Shown one piece after another: positions 53,020 through 61,587 of a DNA stretch of 64,000 bases. Each line of letters starts with the position of its first letter. Position 1 is the stretch's first letter. This stretch comes from JAIVJM01 sp963816985. GTDB lineage: Bacteria > Acidobacteriota > Blastocatellia > Pyrinomonadales > Pyrinomonadaceae. The stretch covers positions 1,426,001 to 1,490,000 of the forward strand of contig CAWFMF010000004.1 in the NCBI GenBank assembly GCA_963816985.1, read 5' to 3'. The position numbers and the translations under genes were made by a program. The notes under the pieces were generated by a model. That model had not been told where the DNA came from and did not search any database. It saw only the letters and a list, made by a program, of their open reading frames with translations.

Positions 53020-54432
53020 ATGGTGTCAGCTATTCGTGTTAGTACGACTTATCCGCTACTAAAAAAGGGCGCACTCTTGCCGTCTAAGCGGAGCACCTAC
53101 TATCACCTCAAGCCTATCGGGATAAACACATCCGCCGTAGAGAGTTTGACGAGTTACATCAGCCGGTTGGCTGCCGCTCATTGCATTTCCATTGCAACTC
53201 TTTATGAATTCACGGTGGTTCCGAGCCTCAATAAATCTTACCTGGCTGCCCCAGAGCATCAGGGTCCAGCATTTACTTTGCTAGGTACTTTCAGAAATCA
53301 AATAAAGAACATTAATGGCGTCGGCAAAGTGGCACGTGAATGGGCAGACTTATTTGAGAAGCTAACACTTCACCAAGGTCTGAGACGATTAACTTTTCTG
53401 CCTTGGTCGGAGGTCCTTACTCCTCTTAACCTTCAGAGAACTTATCAGGCTTGGTGTCCAGCTTGTTACGAGGAAATGAGAGATACTGGCAATGGAGCTA
53501 TATATCAACCACTTATATGGAATTTACTAATATTACAGATTTGCACTAAGCATCGAGTGAACCTTGTAGATCAATGCCCCAAATGTAACCGCAAGTTTTT
53601 TTGTCTGACTCGCAGGTTGAGGCTTGGCTTTTGTCCTAAATGTTATCATTGGCTCGGTAGAAATGTTGACATATCTTCACCGCAATGCTCACTTAAAAGT
53701 AGCCAGCTAGAGTGGCAAGAGTTTGTAGGCGATAATATCTGTGAACTGATCTCATTTGAGCAAGACGAAACCCGCGCTCCCTCTAAGGAGCATATCGCTA
53801 AATGGCTTCAGGCTCTCGCAGACCGAATAACTGATGGAAAAATGCAACGCCTTTCAGCTCTGTTGGGTAAATCAAATTTGACGGTTCATGAATGGCGACA
53901 TGGCCGGATTAAACCTCTACTTTTTGAATTGCTTAGGATTTGCTACTGTTTTGATCTGCGGCTAGTCGATTTTCTTACCGGAATAGGAACTGATAAAAAA
54001 ACGGCATTCAACTCTCGTCAATTCCCTTATGAGCTAGAGCCAATCAAGAAGCCCCGTACCACAAGGCCATTTGATTTTATCGGCGTAGAGAGGCTGTTGA
54101 AAAAGCGCTTGACGGTTTTCCCTCCTATATCAATGACAGCGATAGCGGGTGCGTTGGGTCATGACCGGAACACACTCTACAAGTACTTTCCGGAACTGTG
54201 CCGTAAGCTCTGTGATAGGTATCGAGAGTTCTTGCAGGCTGAATACAGAACACTACGTACTCAGCGCGAGGAAGAGGTGAGAGAGGCTTGTTTAGGGCTC
54301 TTTAAGCGAGGCGTGTATCTTACAGATCGTAGTGTTGCTGAGTTCATGGGTAAACCTTCATATAAAGGGCGACGCGATGTCAGGGCCGTAATTGTGGCAA
54401 TCCGAAAGGAGTTAGGCCAAAGCAGAAAATAA
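53020..54432 (+). CDS. tniQ: TniQ/TnsD-family target-selection protein
   Basis: 470 aa. The N-terminal TniQ domain (ESLTSYISRLAAAHCISIAT, TFLPWSEVLTP) precedes zinc knuckles WCPACYEEM, CTKHRVNLVDQCPKCN and GFCPKCYHW. The long C-terminal half contains two helix-turn-helix-like regions (LLGKSNLTVHEWRHGRI and TAIAGALGHDRNTLYKYFPE), so it resembles the longer TnsD type that recognises a DNA site. No CRISPR effector genes or arrays are near, so targeting is probably by direct DNA recognition. The stop abuts the 70-bp palindromic repeats. Confidence 0.9.
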   Translation: MVSAIRVSTTYPLLKKGALLPSKRSTYYHLKPIGINTSAVESLTSYISRLAAAHCISIATLYEFTVVPSLNKSYLAAPEHQGPAFTLLGTFRNQIKNINGVGKVAREWADLFEKLTLHQGLRRLTFLPWSEVLTPLNLQRTYQAWCPACYEEMRDTGNGAIYQPLIWNLLILQICTKHRVNLVDQCPKCNRKFFCLTRRLRLGFCPKCYHWLGRNVDISSPQCSLKSSQLEWQEFVGDNICELISFEQDETRAPSKEHIAKWLQALADRITDGKMQRLSALLGKSNLTVHEWRHGRIKPLLFELLRICYCFDLRLVDFLTGIGTDKKTAFNSRQFPYELEPIKKPRTTRPFDFIGVERLLKKRLTVFPPISMTAIAGALGHDRNTLYKYFPELCRKLCDRYREFLQAEYRTLRTQREEEVREACLGLFKRGVYLTDRSVAEFMGKPSYKGRRDVRAVIVAIRKELGQSRK

Positions 54433-54572
54433 GCCATCCGTTTGCCGCAAGCAAAATAAGCCATCCGTTTGCCAAAATGGCAAACGGATGGCTTATTTCT
54501 CAGCCATCCGTTTGCCGCAAGCAAAATAAGCCATCCGTTTGCCAAAATGGCAAACGGATGGCTTATTTCTCA
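54433..54572. repeat. Two identical 70-bp repeats with 21-bp palindromes at the right island end
   Basis: Copies 54433-54502 and 54503-54572 are identical. Each holds CCATCCGTTTGCC twice forward and once reversed. The reversed one forms a 21-bp stem with three-base loop (first copy 54454-54474 with 54478-54498). The same core marks the left end at 18792. They may also act as terminators between tniQ and the convergent receptor gene. Confidence 0.85.
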
Positions 54573-54581
54573 CAGCTTCTC

Positions 54582-57500
54582 TTAGAAGCTCAGCCGGAGG
54601 CCGAATTGGAACTGGCGCGGGTCGAAGGCGGCGGTGGGTCGCCCGAAGTAGCGGCCCGAACCGTCGCGGCGGTCTTCGGCGTTCACGTCCTCGAAGCGAG
54701 GGCTCGCGGCGGCCTGATTGAAGCGGTTGAAGAGGTTGAAGCCCTCGGCGATGACTTCGAGGCCGAAGCGCTCGCCGAAGCGGATGGTGCGCGCGACGCG
54801 GAGGTCGAGCGAGGAGTAAGACTCGGTGATGCCGGAGTTGCGGCCCAGGTTCCCGGACTGGAACGGCGCGGGCACGAAGAGCGTGCCGTCCGAGGCGACG
54901 CTCGGTCGGTCGGTGCTGCTTGAGAGGTCGTTGTTCGTGTCCTGTCCCGTCAGGATGTTGAAGGGACGGCCCGAAGAGAATTCAAAGATGGGCGCGACCA
55001 TGAAGTCGGCGAGGAAGCCGCGCATCCCGCCCTCGCCGCGCCAACTTCCGGGCGCGGCCAGCACGCCGCTGAAGACGAAGCGGTGGCGCTGGTCGAAGAG
55101 CGAGTCCGCACGCTCCAAGTCGAGCCGGGTCACGTCCTGCGGAAGCAGCAGAGTCTGCAAGTCCGAGGAGTCGTCAATCGAGTGCGACCACGTGTAGCCC
55201 GCGAGGAACTGGAAGTTGTTGGCGAAGCGGCGGCGCAACTCGAAGCTCCCGGCGTGGTAGACGGAGTTGCCGTCCGAGACCTGCGCGTTGATGTCGCCGA
55301 AGGTGGCGACGAAGCCGGGGCGCGCGAGCGCGCTGGTCGCCGTGAGCACGCCGTTGAAGGTCGCGGGCGTGACCGCGCCGCCCGTGATGGACTGCGTGAA
55401 GAAGTAGTTCGGCCCCGACGCGCGGAAGAGGTTCGCGGCGAACGGCTGGACGACCGTGCCGCGCGTCGTGACGGAGACGAGCCCCGGTATCGGCTGCGCG
55501 ACGATGTTCGAGCAGGTCGCCGGGTTGACCGTCAGGACGGCGGTCGTGTTCGTCGGCAGTCCGCCCGTGCAGCGGCGGAAGTTCTCGATGAGCACCGGGT
55601 TGTTCGGCCCGTTCAAGTTCGTCGGGTGCGGCAGGTGGTGCGCGCCCGTGAAGAGCCAGCTCGCCGAGAACGACATGTTGTCCGTCAGCTTCTTCTCCAG
55701 AGTGACGTTCGCCTGATTGGCGTAGGCGAACTCGAAGTCGGTGGAGACCGGCAGAGAGAACGGGAGGAACGGCCCGAAGCCGGGGAACGTCTGGTCGTTG
55801 AAACGCTGGCGACCGAACTGGTAGTCAGTCCCGGCGGCGACGCCCGGCGTGCGGAAGCCCGCCGGGCACAAGGGGCTCCCCTGCCCCGTGCAGACCGTGC
55901 CCTGAAAGATTTGCGTCGCGTTCAAGAGGGCCGTCGGCGCGGGGCCGCCCGCGGCGGTCGTGATGAACTGCTGCTGCTGGACGTTGTCGGCGATGTCGGA
56001 GTTGAAGCCGATGGCGAGGAGCGGGTGGTCGTAGAAGATGCCGTAGGCGGCGCGCAGGACGGTCGAGCCGTTGCCGCGGATGTCCCACGCCATGCCGATG
56101 CGCGGCGCGATGTTGTTCTTGTCGCGCGGGAAGCCCTGCTGGATGCCGAAGGCGTCGTAGAAGGTCTGCGTGCTCGCGGCGGGCACGGGGATGCCGGAGA
56201 GCGGGTCAACGAAGTCGGTCGGCAAAAGCGTCGCGGAAATCTCGTAGTCGTAGCGCGCGCCGTAGTTCAGGGTGAAGTTCGGGCGAATCTTCCAGGAGTC
56301 CTGCGCGAAGACCGCGAGCGGCTTGTTCTGGAGGCGGCTGACGGGGTTGCCGAAGCCCTGAATGAAGACCGACGGGAGGCCCAATCCGTACTGCTGGACG
56401 GGCGTGAAGTCGGGCGCGCTCGCCGGGAAGGCCGCATTGACCGACGAGGCCGAGAGGCCGCCGAAGTTGAAGAGGCCCGCGAAGTTCAGCTCGAAGATGG
56501 CGTCCACGCTGATGAAGTTGGCGTCGCCGCCGAACTTGAAGGTGTGGTTGCCCGTGACCCAGTTGATGTTGTCGGTGTACTGGTAGCGGTTCTCCGTGCG
56601 GATGACGGGCGAGAACAACTCGCGCCCGATGAAGGCCGCGCCGGAGATGTTGAAGGCCGTCGCCTGCCCGTTCTGCGAGCGGAAGGTGGCGCGGCGCGAG
56701 CTGAAGCTGAAGCGCGCTTCGTTGACGACCGAGTCGGTCAAAGTCGAGGTCAGCGTCGTGACGAACGAGGCGTCCTTCAAGGTCTGGATGCCCGTGCGCG
56801 TGAAGTCGTTCTGGCCGAGCGACTGGTTCTGCGACTCGACTTGTATGCCCGTGATCTCCGACGGGTTGAAGCTGAAGCGCATCGTCATCTGGTTATCGTC
56901 GGTGATCTTGTGGTCAATCCTGATTGACGAGAAGGTCGTGTCTTCGGAGATGGGGAAGACGCGGTCGAGGCCGAGGAGCGGGCGGAAGGCGTTCGGGCTG
57001 ACGGGGACGGGCGCGCCCGTCAGGAAGAAGCGCGGCCCGACGGCGGTCGTCGGCCCCGTGATGGGCGTGATGGCCGGGCAGACGCTCCCGTCGTTCGGGC
57101 TCGTCAAGGGGTTCGAGCCCGTGAGGCCCGTGTTGCCGCCGCTCGAAGTCAGGAAGCCGTAGGCGCGCGCCGCGCAGATGTTGGTCGGGTTGCCGGTGGC
57201 GACGAGCGTGTTGATGAAGGCGGCCTGCGCCGCCGTGATGCGCGTGAAGGTGCGCGAGATGGGGTTGATGCCGGCGATGACGGGAATCGTCGCCGAAGAG
57301 GTCAGAGCCCCGACCACGTCGCTCGTGAAGAAGCCGGACTCCTGCCGCTTGCGCTGCTCGACGGCGAAGAAGGCGAAGGTGCGGTCGCGGTCGAGCGGGC
57401 CGCCGAGGGTCGCGCCGTACTGCGCGCGCGTGAACGGCGGCTTCTTGTTCGGGTCGCCGTCAATGATGGGCGCAAACGCGTTGCGCGCCTGAATTGACTT

Positions 57501-58316
57501 GTGGCGGATGAAGCCGAAGACGTTGCCGTGGACGTCGTTGGTGCCGCCCTTGGTGACGACGTTGACGACGCCGCCGGCGGTGCGCCCGAACTCCGGCGCG
57601 AACGAGTTGGTGACGACTTGAAACTCCTGCACCGCCTCTTGCGAGACCGTGCTGCGCGCGGCGTTCACCGAGTTATCGGTGTTGTCCGCGCCGTCCACCT
57701 GTACGAGGTTCGAGCGCCCGCGCTGGCCGCCGAAGTTCAACCCGGAAGTCGGCGCGGGGCCGATGGGCCGACCGTTGTCGCGCGTCACGGTCGAGGTCGT
57801 GAGCGTGAAGTTGATGTAGTCGCGCTGGTTGATCGGGAGACTCTGGATGCGCGTCTGGTCAATCGTGTTCGAGACGTTGGTCTTCGAGGTCTCAATCAAC
57901 TCTGTGTTCGCGCCCGTGACCGTCACCACGTCGGTGATCTGCCCGACTTCGAGCGACACGTCCAAGTCTGCGCGCTGCCCGACCGTCACGGTCAGAGACT
58001 CGATGGCGGTCGTCTTGAAGTTCGGCGCTTCGATGGTCAAACGGTAAGAGCCCGGCGGGAGGTTCGTGAGCTGGTAGAAGCCCTCCTCGTTGCTCGTCGC
58101 GGTGCGGGTCTCGTTGGTCGCAGGGTTGCGCGCCGTGACGGTCGCGCCCGGCACGACCGCGCCCTGCTGGTCGCGCACGAAGCCGCTCAGGTTAGCGGAG
58201 GTGGCGTCGGCTTGTGCCAGTGCCGCACCCGCGCCGAGGCTCAGAGAGAAGACGGCGAGGAGGGCAAAGCGGAAAGCGGTCGAGAGCCACCGCCCGTTTA
58301 GAGGGAACGCACGCAT
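54582..58316 (-). CDS. TonB-dependent receptor, carboxypeptidase-regulatory-like N-terminus
   Basis: 1244 aa from ATG 58316 with AAGGAG 9 nt upstream. Signal peptide (FALLAVFSLSLGAGAALAQA). The regulatory-like domain at about 40-125 shows LSGFVRDQQGAVVPGATVTA and NLPPGSYRLTIEAPNF. The TonB plug follows (VVTVTGANTELIETSKTNVS, QVDGADNTDNSVNAARSTVS, FAPEFGRTAGGVVNVVTKGG), then a barrel ending QFQFGLRLSF with the terminal Phe. Outer-membrane uptake or surface function; substrate unknown. Its stop lies 8 bp from the proposed right end of the island. The two scars at 7.7 and 15.1 kb derive from paralogues of this gene. Confidence 0.92.
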   Translation of the reverse strand: MRAFPLNGRWLSTAFRFALLAVFSLSLGAGAALAQADATSANLSGFVRDQQGAVVPGATVTARNPATNETRTATSNEEGFYQLTNLPPGSYRLTIEAPNFKTTAIESLTVTVGQRADLDVSLEVGQITDVVTVTGANTELIETSKTNVSNTIDQTRIQSLPINQRDYINFTLTTSTVTRDNGRPIGPAPTSGLNFGGQRGRSNLVQVDGADNTDNSVNAARSTVSQEAVQEFQVVTNSFAPEFGRTAGGVVNVVTKGGTNDVHGNVFGFIRHKSIQARNAFAPIIDGDPNKKPPFTRAQYGATLGGPLDRDRTFAFFAVEQRKRQESGFFTSDVVGALTSSATIPVIAGINPISRTFTRITAAQAAFINTLVATGNPTNICAARAYGFLTSSGGNTGLTGSNPLTSPNDGSVCPAITPITGPTTAVGPRFFLTGAPVPVSPNAFRPLLGLDRVFPISEDTTFSSIRIDHKITDDNQMTMRFSFNPSEITGIQVESQNQSLGQNDFTRTGIQTLKDASFVTTLTSTLTDSVVNEARFSFSSRRATFRSQNGQATAFNISGAAFIGRELFSPVIRTENRYQYTDNINWVTGNHTFKFGGDANFISVDAIFELNFAGLFNFGGLSASSVNAAFPASAPDFTPVQQYGLGLPSVFIQGFGNPVSRLQNKPLAVFAQDSWKIRPNFTLNYGARYDYEISATLLPTDFVDPLSGIPVPAASTQTFYDAFGIQQGFPRDKNNIAPRIGMAWDIRGNGSTVLRAAYGIFYDHPLLAIGFNSDIADNVQQQQFITTAAGGPAPTALLNATQIFQGTVCTGQGSPLCPAGFRTPGVAAGTDYQFGRQRFNDQTFPGFGPFLPFSLPVSTDFEFAYANQANVTLEKKLTDNMSFSASWLFTGAHHLPHPTNLNGPNNPVLIENFRRCTGGLPTNTTAVLTVNPATCSNIVAQPIPGLVSVTTRGTVVQPFAANLFRASGPNYFFTQSITGGAVTPATFNGVLTATSALARPGFVATFGDINAQVSDGNSVYHAGSFELRRRFANNFQFLAGYTWSHSIDDSSDLQTLLLPQDVTRLDLERADSLFDQRHRFVFSGVLAAPGSWRGEGGMRGFLADFMVAPIFEFSSGRPFNILTGQDTNNDLSSSTDRPSVASDGTLFVPAPFQSGNLGRNSGITESYSSLDLRVARTIRFGERFGLEVIAEGFNLFNRFNQAAASPRFEDVNAEDRRDGSGRYFGRPTAAFDPRQFQFGLRLSF

Positions 58317-58638
58317 ATTAGTTTCTCCTTAGAACGAACAGATTAGTGCAGGCGCTTCGGGCGCGTCCGTTGACGGGCTTGATCGTCAACGTCGTCGCCG
58401 CCGGACGCACTCCGACCGAACCGCCTCGCTTTGGCTGCTAAAGATCGCTCACGAACAACCGATGGCACGCGCCGGGAGTTTCGAGTTTTGTCACGCGCTT
58501 GATGTAAAGAGAGGTCAACGGGCGCTCTCGAAGTGTTTTGAACGCCGGGAGCAATCTCCGCTACTTACGACGACTTTGTACCGCAAAACTAAGCCCTTTG
58601 GCAAGAACCTTATCACGTCGCCACGGCGTCTGTCGCCG
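58317..58638. promoter_or_regulatory. Upstream region of the receptor gene
   Basis: No gene. A short dyad GTTGACG/CGTCAAC (58369-58375 with 58384-58390) lies about 60 bp before the receptor start and resembles the outer part of the BlaI-type operator at 950; this may be chance. The rest shows nothing clear. Confidence 0.25.
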
Positions 58639-59856
58639 TCACGCGCCCGCCGCGTTAGCAACGCCTCGCGTGGCGCGCGCCACGCCGCGCCGGAGCCGCT
58701 TGCTCGCGCGCAGGACGAGCGTCGCGATTTCCGTCAGGGGCCGGGGCGCGAAGGCCGCGCGGCGCAGCAGCCCGCACAGTCGCAGGCGCGCGTCGAAGCG
58801 TTCGCCGTAGCGCGCACGGTAACTGCGCGCGAGCGTCTCGAAGTCTTCGACTCCGCCGCGCCGCGACTGCGGCAGCCACTCGGCGAGCGCCGAAGCAGCC
58901 AACTCGCCGCTTTCGAGCGCCATCAACATCCCGCTCCCGGTGAAGGGGTCAATGAAGGCGGCGGCGTCGCCGATTGCCAGAAGCCCTTCCGCCGGGACGG
59001 GCTCGTGCCGCCCGAAATTCTCCAAAGAGACGCCGAGCCATTCGGTGACGGCGCGCGCACTTTTAAGAGTCTCGGCGGCGCGCGCGTTCCGCATCAAGAC
59101 CTCGCGCATCACCCGCCCGGCGTCGCTCCCGCGCTCGCGCACGTCCCCCGCGCGCGCGATGAAACAGAGGTTCGAGAGCCCGCCTTCGACCGGACTCAAA
59201 CCGCCGTAGCCGCCACGGTAAAAGTAGATTTCGCAGACTTGAGACGCGCCCCGCGCCCCTTCGAGATGAGCTTTGAAGGCGACGAGCGTGGGCCGAATCC
59301 TTCCCTCCGCGACGCGCCCCGCCTCGCGCCCGAAGCGTCGCGCGACGACACGCTGGCGGCCCGTCGCGTCAATCGTCACGCGCGACGAGAACTCATGTTC
59401 CTGCCCGTCCAAAGTCTTCAAACGCACGCCGCGCACGCGCCCGCCTTCGATTAGAAGTCCCCCGAAGCCCGTCTCTTCGAGCACTTCGACGCCCGCCTCT
59501 CGCGCGCGCACGAGCAAGCGCCTGTCCATCTCGGCGCGGCTCAGTCCGAGCGCAGCCGACGACGCCGCGCCGACGCGCCCGCCGCCGAGCCACTTACTCG
59601 GCACGGCCACGCCCCGCCCGCTCCGCGCGTAAAAGACCGTCTCCGAGACATCCGCCCCGCCGCTCGCCTTCATCCCTCCGAGCACGCCGAGCCTCTCGAA
59701 GTGCGCGAGACATTCCGGCGAGATGAACTCGCCGCACAGCTTCGCGCGCGGGAACCTCTGCTGCTCCGCGAGCAACACGCTCACGCCCGCGCGTGCCAGA
59801 TGAATCGCCGCGCTCGCGCCCGCCGGGCCGCCGCCCACGATGATGACTTCGTACAT
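58639..59856 (-). CDS. FAD-dependent oxidoreductase, geranylgeranyl-reductase family
   Basis: 405 aa. Rossmann opening EVIIVGGGPAGASAAIHLAR and the family motif FPRAKLCGEFISPECLAHFE. The FAD-binding end is GLLAIGDAAAFIDPFTGSGM. Such enzymes reduce isoprenoid chains or oxidise polyketide and alkaloid intermediates; in bacteria they often sit with lipid or ketosynthase genes, as here with a FabF-type gene nearby. The specific substrate is not predictable. Confidence 0.87.
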   Translation of the reverse strand: MYEVIIVGGGPAGASAAIHLARAGVSVLLAEQQRFPRAKLCGEFISPECLAHFERLGVLGGMKASGGADVSETVFYARSGRGVAVPSKWLGGGRVGAASSAALGLSRAEMDRRLLVRAREAGVEVLEETGFGGLLIEGGRVRGVRLKTLDGQEHEFSSRVTIDATGRQRVVARRFGREAGRVAEGRIRPTLVAFKAHLEGARGASQVCEIYFYRGGYGGLSPVEGGLSNLCFIARAGDVRERGSDAGRVMREVLMRNARAAETLKSARAVTEWLGVSLENFGRHEPVPAEGLLAIGDAAAFIDPFTGSGMLMALESGELAASALAEWLPQSRRGGVEDFETLARSYRARYGERFDARLRLCGLLRRAAFAPRPLTEIATLVLRASKRLRRGVARATRGVANAAGA

Positions 59857-59871
59857 CAGTTTTCAGTATCC

Positions 59872-59921
59872 AGTTTTCAGTTTTCAGTTGCCGACAAATT
59901 AAAGACTGAAAACTGAAAACT
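59872..59921. repeat. 17-bp inverted repeat of TTTTCAG/CTGAAAA units
   Basis: AGTTTTCAGTTTTCAGT (59872-59888) and its exact complement (59905-59921), with further CTGAAAA copies on both sides. The simple repeat fills the 83-bp gap between the flavin reductase start and the methyltransferase stop and may be a dispersed element or processing hairpin. Confidence 0.8.
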
Positions 59922-59939
59922 CAAAACTGAAAACTGCCA

Positions 59940-60665
59940 TCAAGTCTTGCCCCCGCTCAAGACGAGCCGGTAGGGGAAACGCCTCTCAACCTTCGCGCCC
60001 GACAGACCTGCCCGCTCTCCGAGTCTGCGCAGCTCTTCGGGGAGGAAGCTGCGGAGGATGGAGAGCGCGCCGTCTTCGCGGACGAGCGGACTGTGAAGAA
60101 GCAGACGGCCCGCGGTCGTGTAGAGAAAGTAGGCGAGCGCGTGGCGGTGGAGGTCTATGACGTAGACGCGACGGCGCGCGACGCGCCTCATCTCGCCGAG
60201 CACGGCGACGACCGCATCGTCGCGGAAGTGGTGCGTGAAGAGCGAGCAGACGGCGTAGTCGAAGGCGTTGTCTTCGAAAGGCAAACGAAGCGCGTCGGCG
60301 CGGACGGCGTTTATCTCTCCGAACTCGCCCGACTCTTCGAGGATGCTGCGCGCCGAACGACTGTTTAGCTCGACGCCGACGAGCCGCGCCGTCGAGCCGC
60401 GCGCGCGCGCCCAACGCGCGACGACGCGCAGAAGCTCGCCGGAGCCCGCGCCCACGTCGAGCAGCGAAAACTCTTGCGCGCCGTCTCGTTCTATCTCTTT
60501 CAACGTCGTGCGGCGCAGCGCGCTCGCGTCGCCGAGCCAGCGGTTGACGCGGCGCAGTTCGACGAGACAGCCCTCGTACTCCTGCGGCGTGTAGTCGCCA
60601 CGGTCGAGGCGCTCAAGCTCAAGGCTTCGCTGGCGGAATCTCTCGAACATGAAGTAGCTGCTCAC
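59940..60665 (-). CDS. Class I SAM-dependent methyltransferase
   Basis: 241 aa from GTG 60665 (ATG at 60650). SAM site: FSLLDVGAGSGELLRVVARW (motif I), then VGVELNSRSA (acidic loop), VRADALRLPFEDNAFDYAVC and the post-motif HHFRDDAVVAVLGEMRRVAR. Typical small-molecule methyltransferase length. In line with the flavin reductase, it may belong to a small metabolite or quinone pathway; substrate unknown. Confidence 0.85.
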   Translation of the reverse strand: MSSYFMFERFRQRSLELERLDRGDYTPQEYEGCLVELRRVNRWLGDASALRRTTLKEIERDGAQEFSLLDVGAGSGELLRVVARWARARGSTARLVGVELNSRSARSILEESGEFGEINAVRADALRLPFEDNAFDYAVCSLFTHHFRDDAVVAVLGEMRRVARRRVYVIDLHRHALAYFLYTTAGRLLLHSPLVREDGALSILRSFLPEELRRLGERAGLSGAKVERRFPYRLVLSGGKT

Positions 60666-60708
60666 TCGCCTCTTCCGACAAGGACACCCGCACGAGACCT
60701 TTGCCCGC

Positions 60709-61572
60709 TTACATGAGGACGAAGTTGTAAGTGACGACGCCCGTGACCTTGATGGGCTGACCGCAGAGCTTCGTCGGGGAGAACTTCGCCTTCTTCGCGG
60801 CGCGCTCGCTGGCGGGGCGCAGGAGCGTGTGCCCGGAAATCGCCTTCGCCGAAGTCACGTCGCCGTTCTCGTCCACCACGATCTGCACCGTGACCTGCCC
60901 CTGCGCCCGTTCCGAACGCGCGTAGGGTGGATATTCGGGCTGCGGCTTTCTGATGGCCTTGCCGTTGAGCACGCCGATTGACTTCGCCTCTTTGTCCCCG
61001 ACCATCAGCGGCGGCAGGTTGGGCGGGTCTTCGACCTTCAAAGACGCGAGCAGTTGCTTCCAGGCGGGACTCTCCAACGCCTCGTCCTTGTCGTGCCTGA
61101 CGAAGAAGACGTTGACGAACCGTCGCCCCAACATCAGCGAGTAGACCTCGCCGGTCGTCGGCTCCCCTTCGACTTTTCCGTTGAGCTTAACGCCCACGGC
61201 CTGCTGCCCCCCGACCTGTTCGCACTGCTGGTCTTCCCACGGCGACTTCTTCTCGATGCCGAGCCGGAGCGCCATGTCCGAGACGTAAGGCCGCCAGATG
61301 TTTCGGTGCGACGCGGCCAGTTGGCCGGGGCTGACGTGCAGCTCGCGGAAAGCGATGACCACGACGAGCGACGAGCCGCCCTCGCGCGTGAGGATGAGAT
61401 GCTGCGCCTGCTCGTTGCTCTTGTCCGCGAGCGCCCACCCGGCGGGGTAAGAGAACGAGAGCCCGTCCCGCTCGTAACGCCCGCCGCCGGTCGTCGTCTG
61501 CGCGGACGGGAGGAGACACAGAAGGGCTGTGAAGGTCAGACCGAGGATGGCTCTCGTCATTCTCGTGTTCAT
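60709..61572 (-). CDS. Exported protein with TonB C-terminal domain
   Basis: 287 aa. Signal peptide (ILGLTFTALLCLLPSAQT), then a domain of the kind seen in small secreted proteins (GLSFSYPAGWALADKSNEQA). The C-terminal about 85 residues are a TonB-type domain (RKPQPEYPPYARSERAQGQV, VQIVVDENGDVTSAKAISGH, PIKVTGVVTYNFVLM). Lacking a long Pro-rich spacer, it is not a classical TonB but could serve the many receptors. It is 15 bp downstream of the fabF-like gene. Confidence 0.82.
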   Translation of the reverse strand: MNTRMTRAILGLTFTALLCLLPSAQTTTGGGRYERDGLSFSYPAGWALADKSNEQAQHLILTREGGSSLVVVIAFRELHVSPGQLAASHRNIWRPYVSDMALRLGIEKKSPWEDQQCEQVGGQQAVGVKLNGKVEGEPTTGEVYSLMLGRRFVNVFFVRHDKDEALESPAWKQLLASLKVEDPPNLPPLMVGDKEAKSIGVLNGKAIRKPQPEYPPYARSERAQGQVTVQIVVDENGDVTSAKAISGHTLLRPASERAAKKAKFSPTKLCGQPIKVTGVVTYNFVLM

Positions 61573-61587
61573 AGATTTCTCGTCTCT

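Larger units (their letters stand above)
18781..54574. mobile_element. Candidate Tn7-like transposon / defence island
   Basis: The segment opens with TGTGACTTTATCCATCCG (18781 on) and closes at 54574 with the complement of TGTGAGAAATAAGCCATCCG. Both tips are 5'-TGTGA followed within 15 bp by CCATCCGTTTGCC. It contains TnsAB, TnsC and TniQ genes at its right edge and defence-like cargo. Tn7-like ends are known to start TGT and to carry several repeated transposase sites. Against the proposal: the 5 bp outside the ends differ (GCGCT and GCTTC), and a second set of left-type sites lies inside at 22133-22264. The boundaries are inference. Confidence 0.55.

Noticed and set aside
18776..54579. Target-site duplication flanking the proposed transposon
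   Set aside because: The outer 5 bp are GCGCT and GCTTC. A GCTTC also occurs at 18759-18763, but the sequence after it does not start with TGT, so it was judged chance.
55083..56927. 614-aa plus-strand open frame opposite the receptor gene
   Set aside because: Low-complexity Arg/Glu/Val-rich translation caused by GC-rich codons; the minus-strand receptor explains the region fully.
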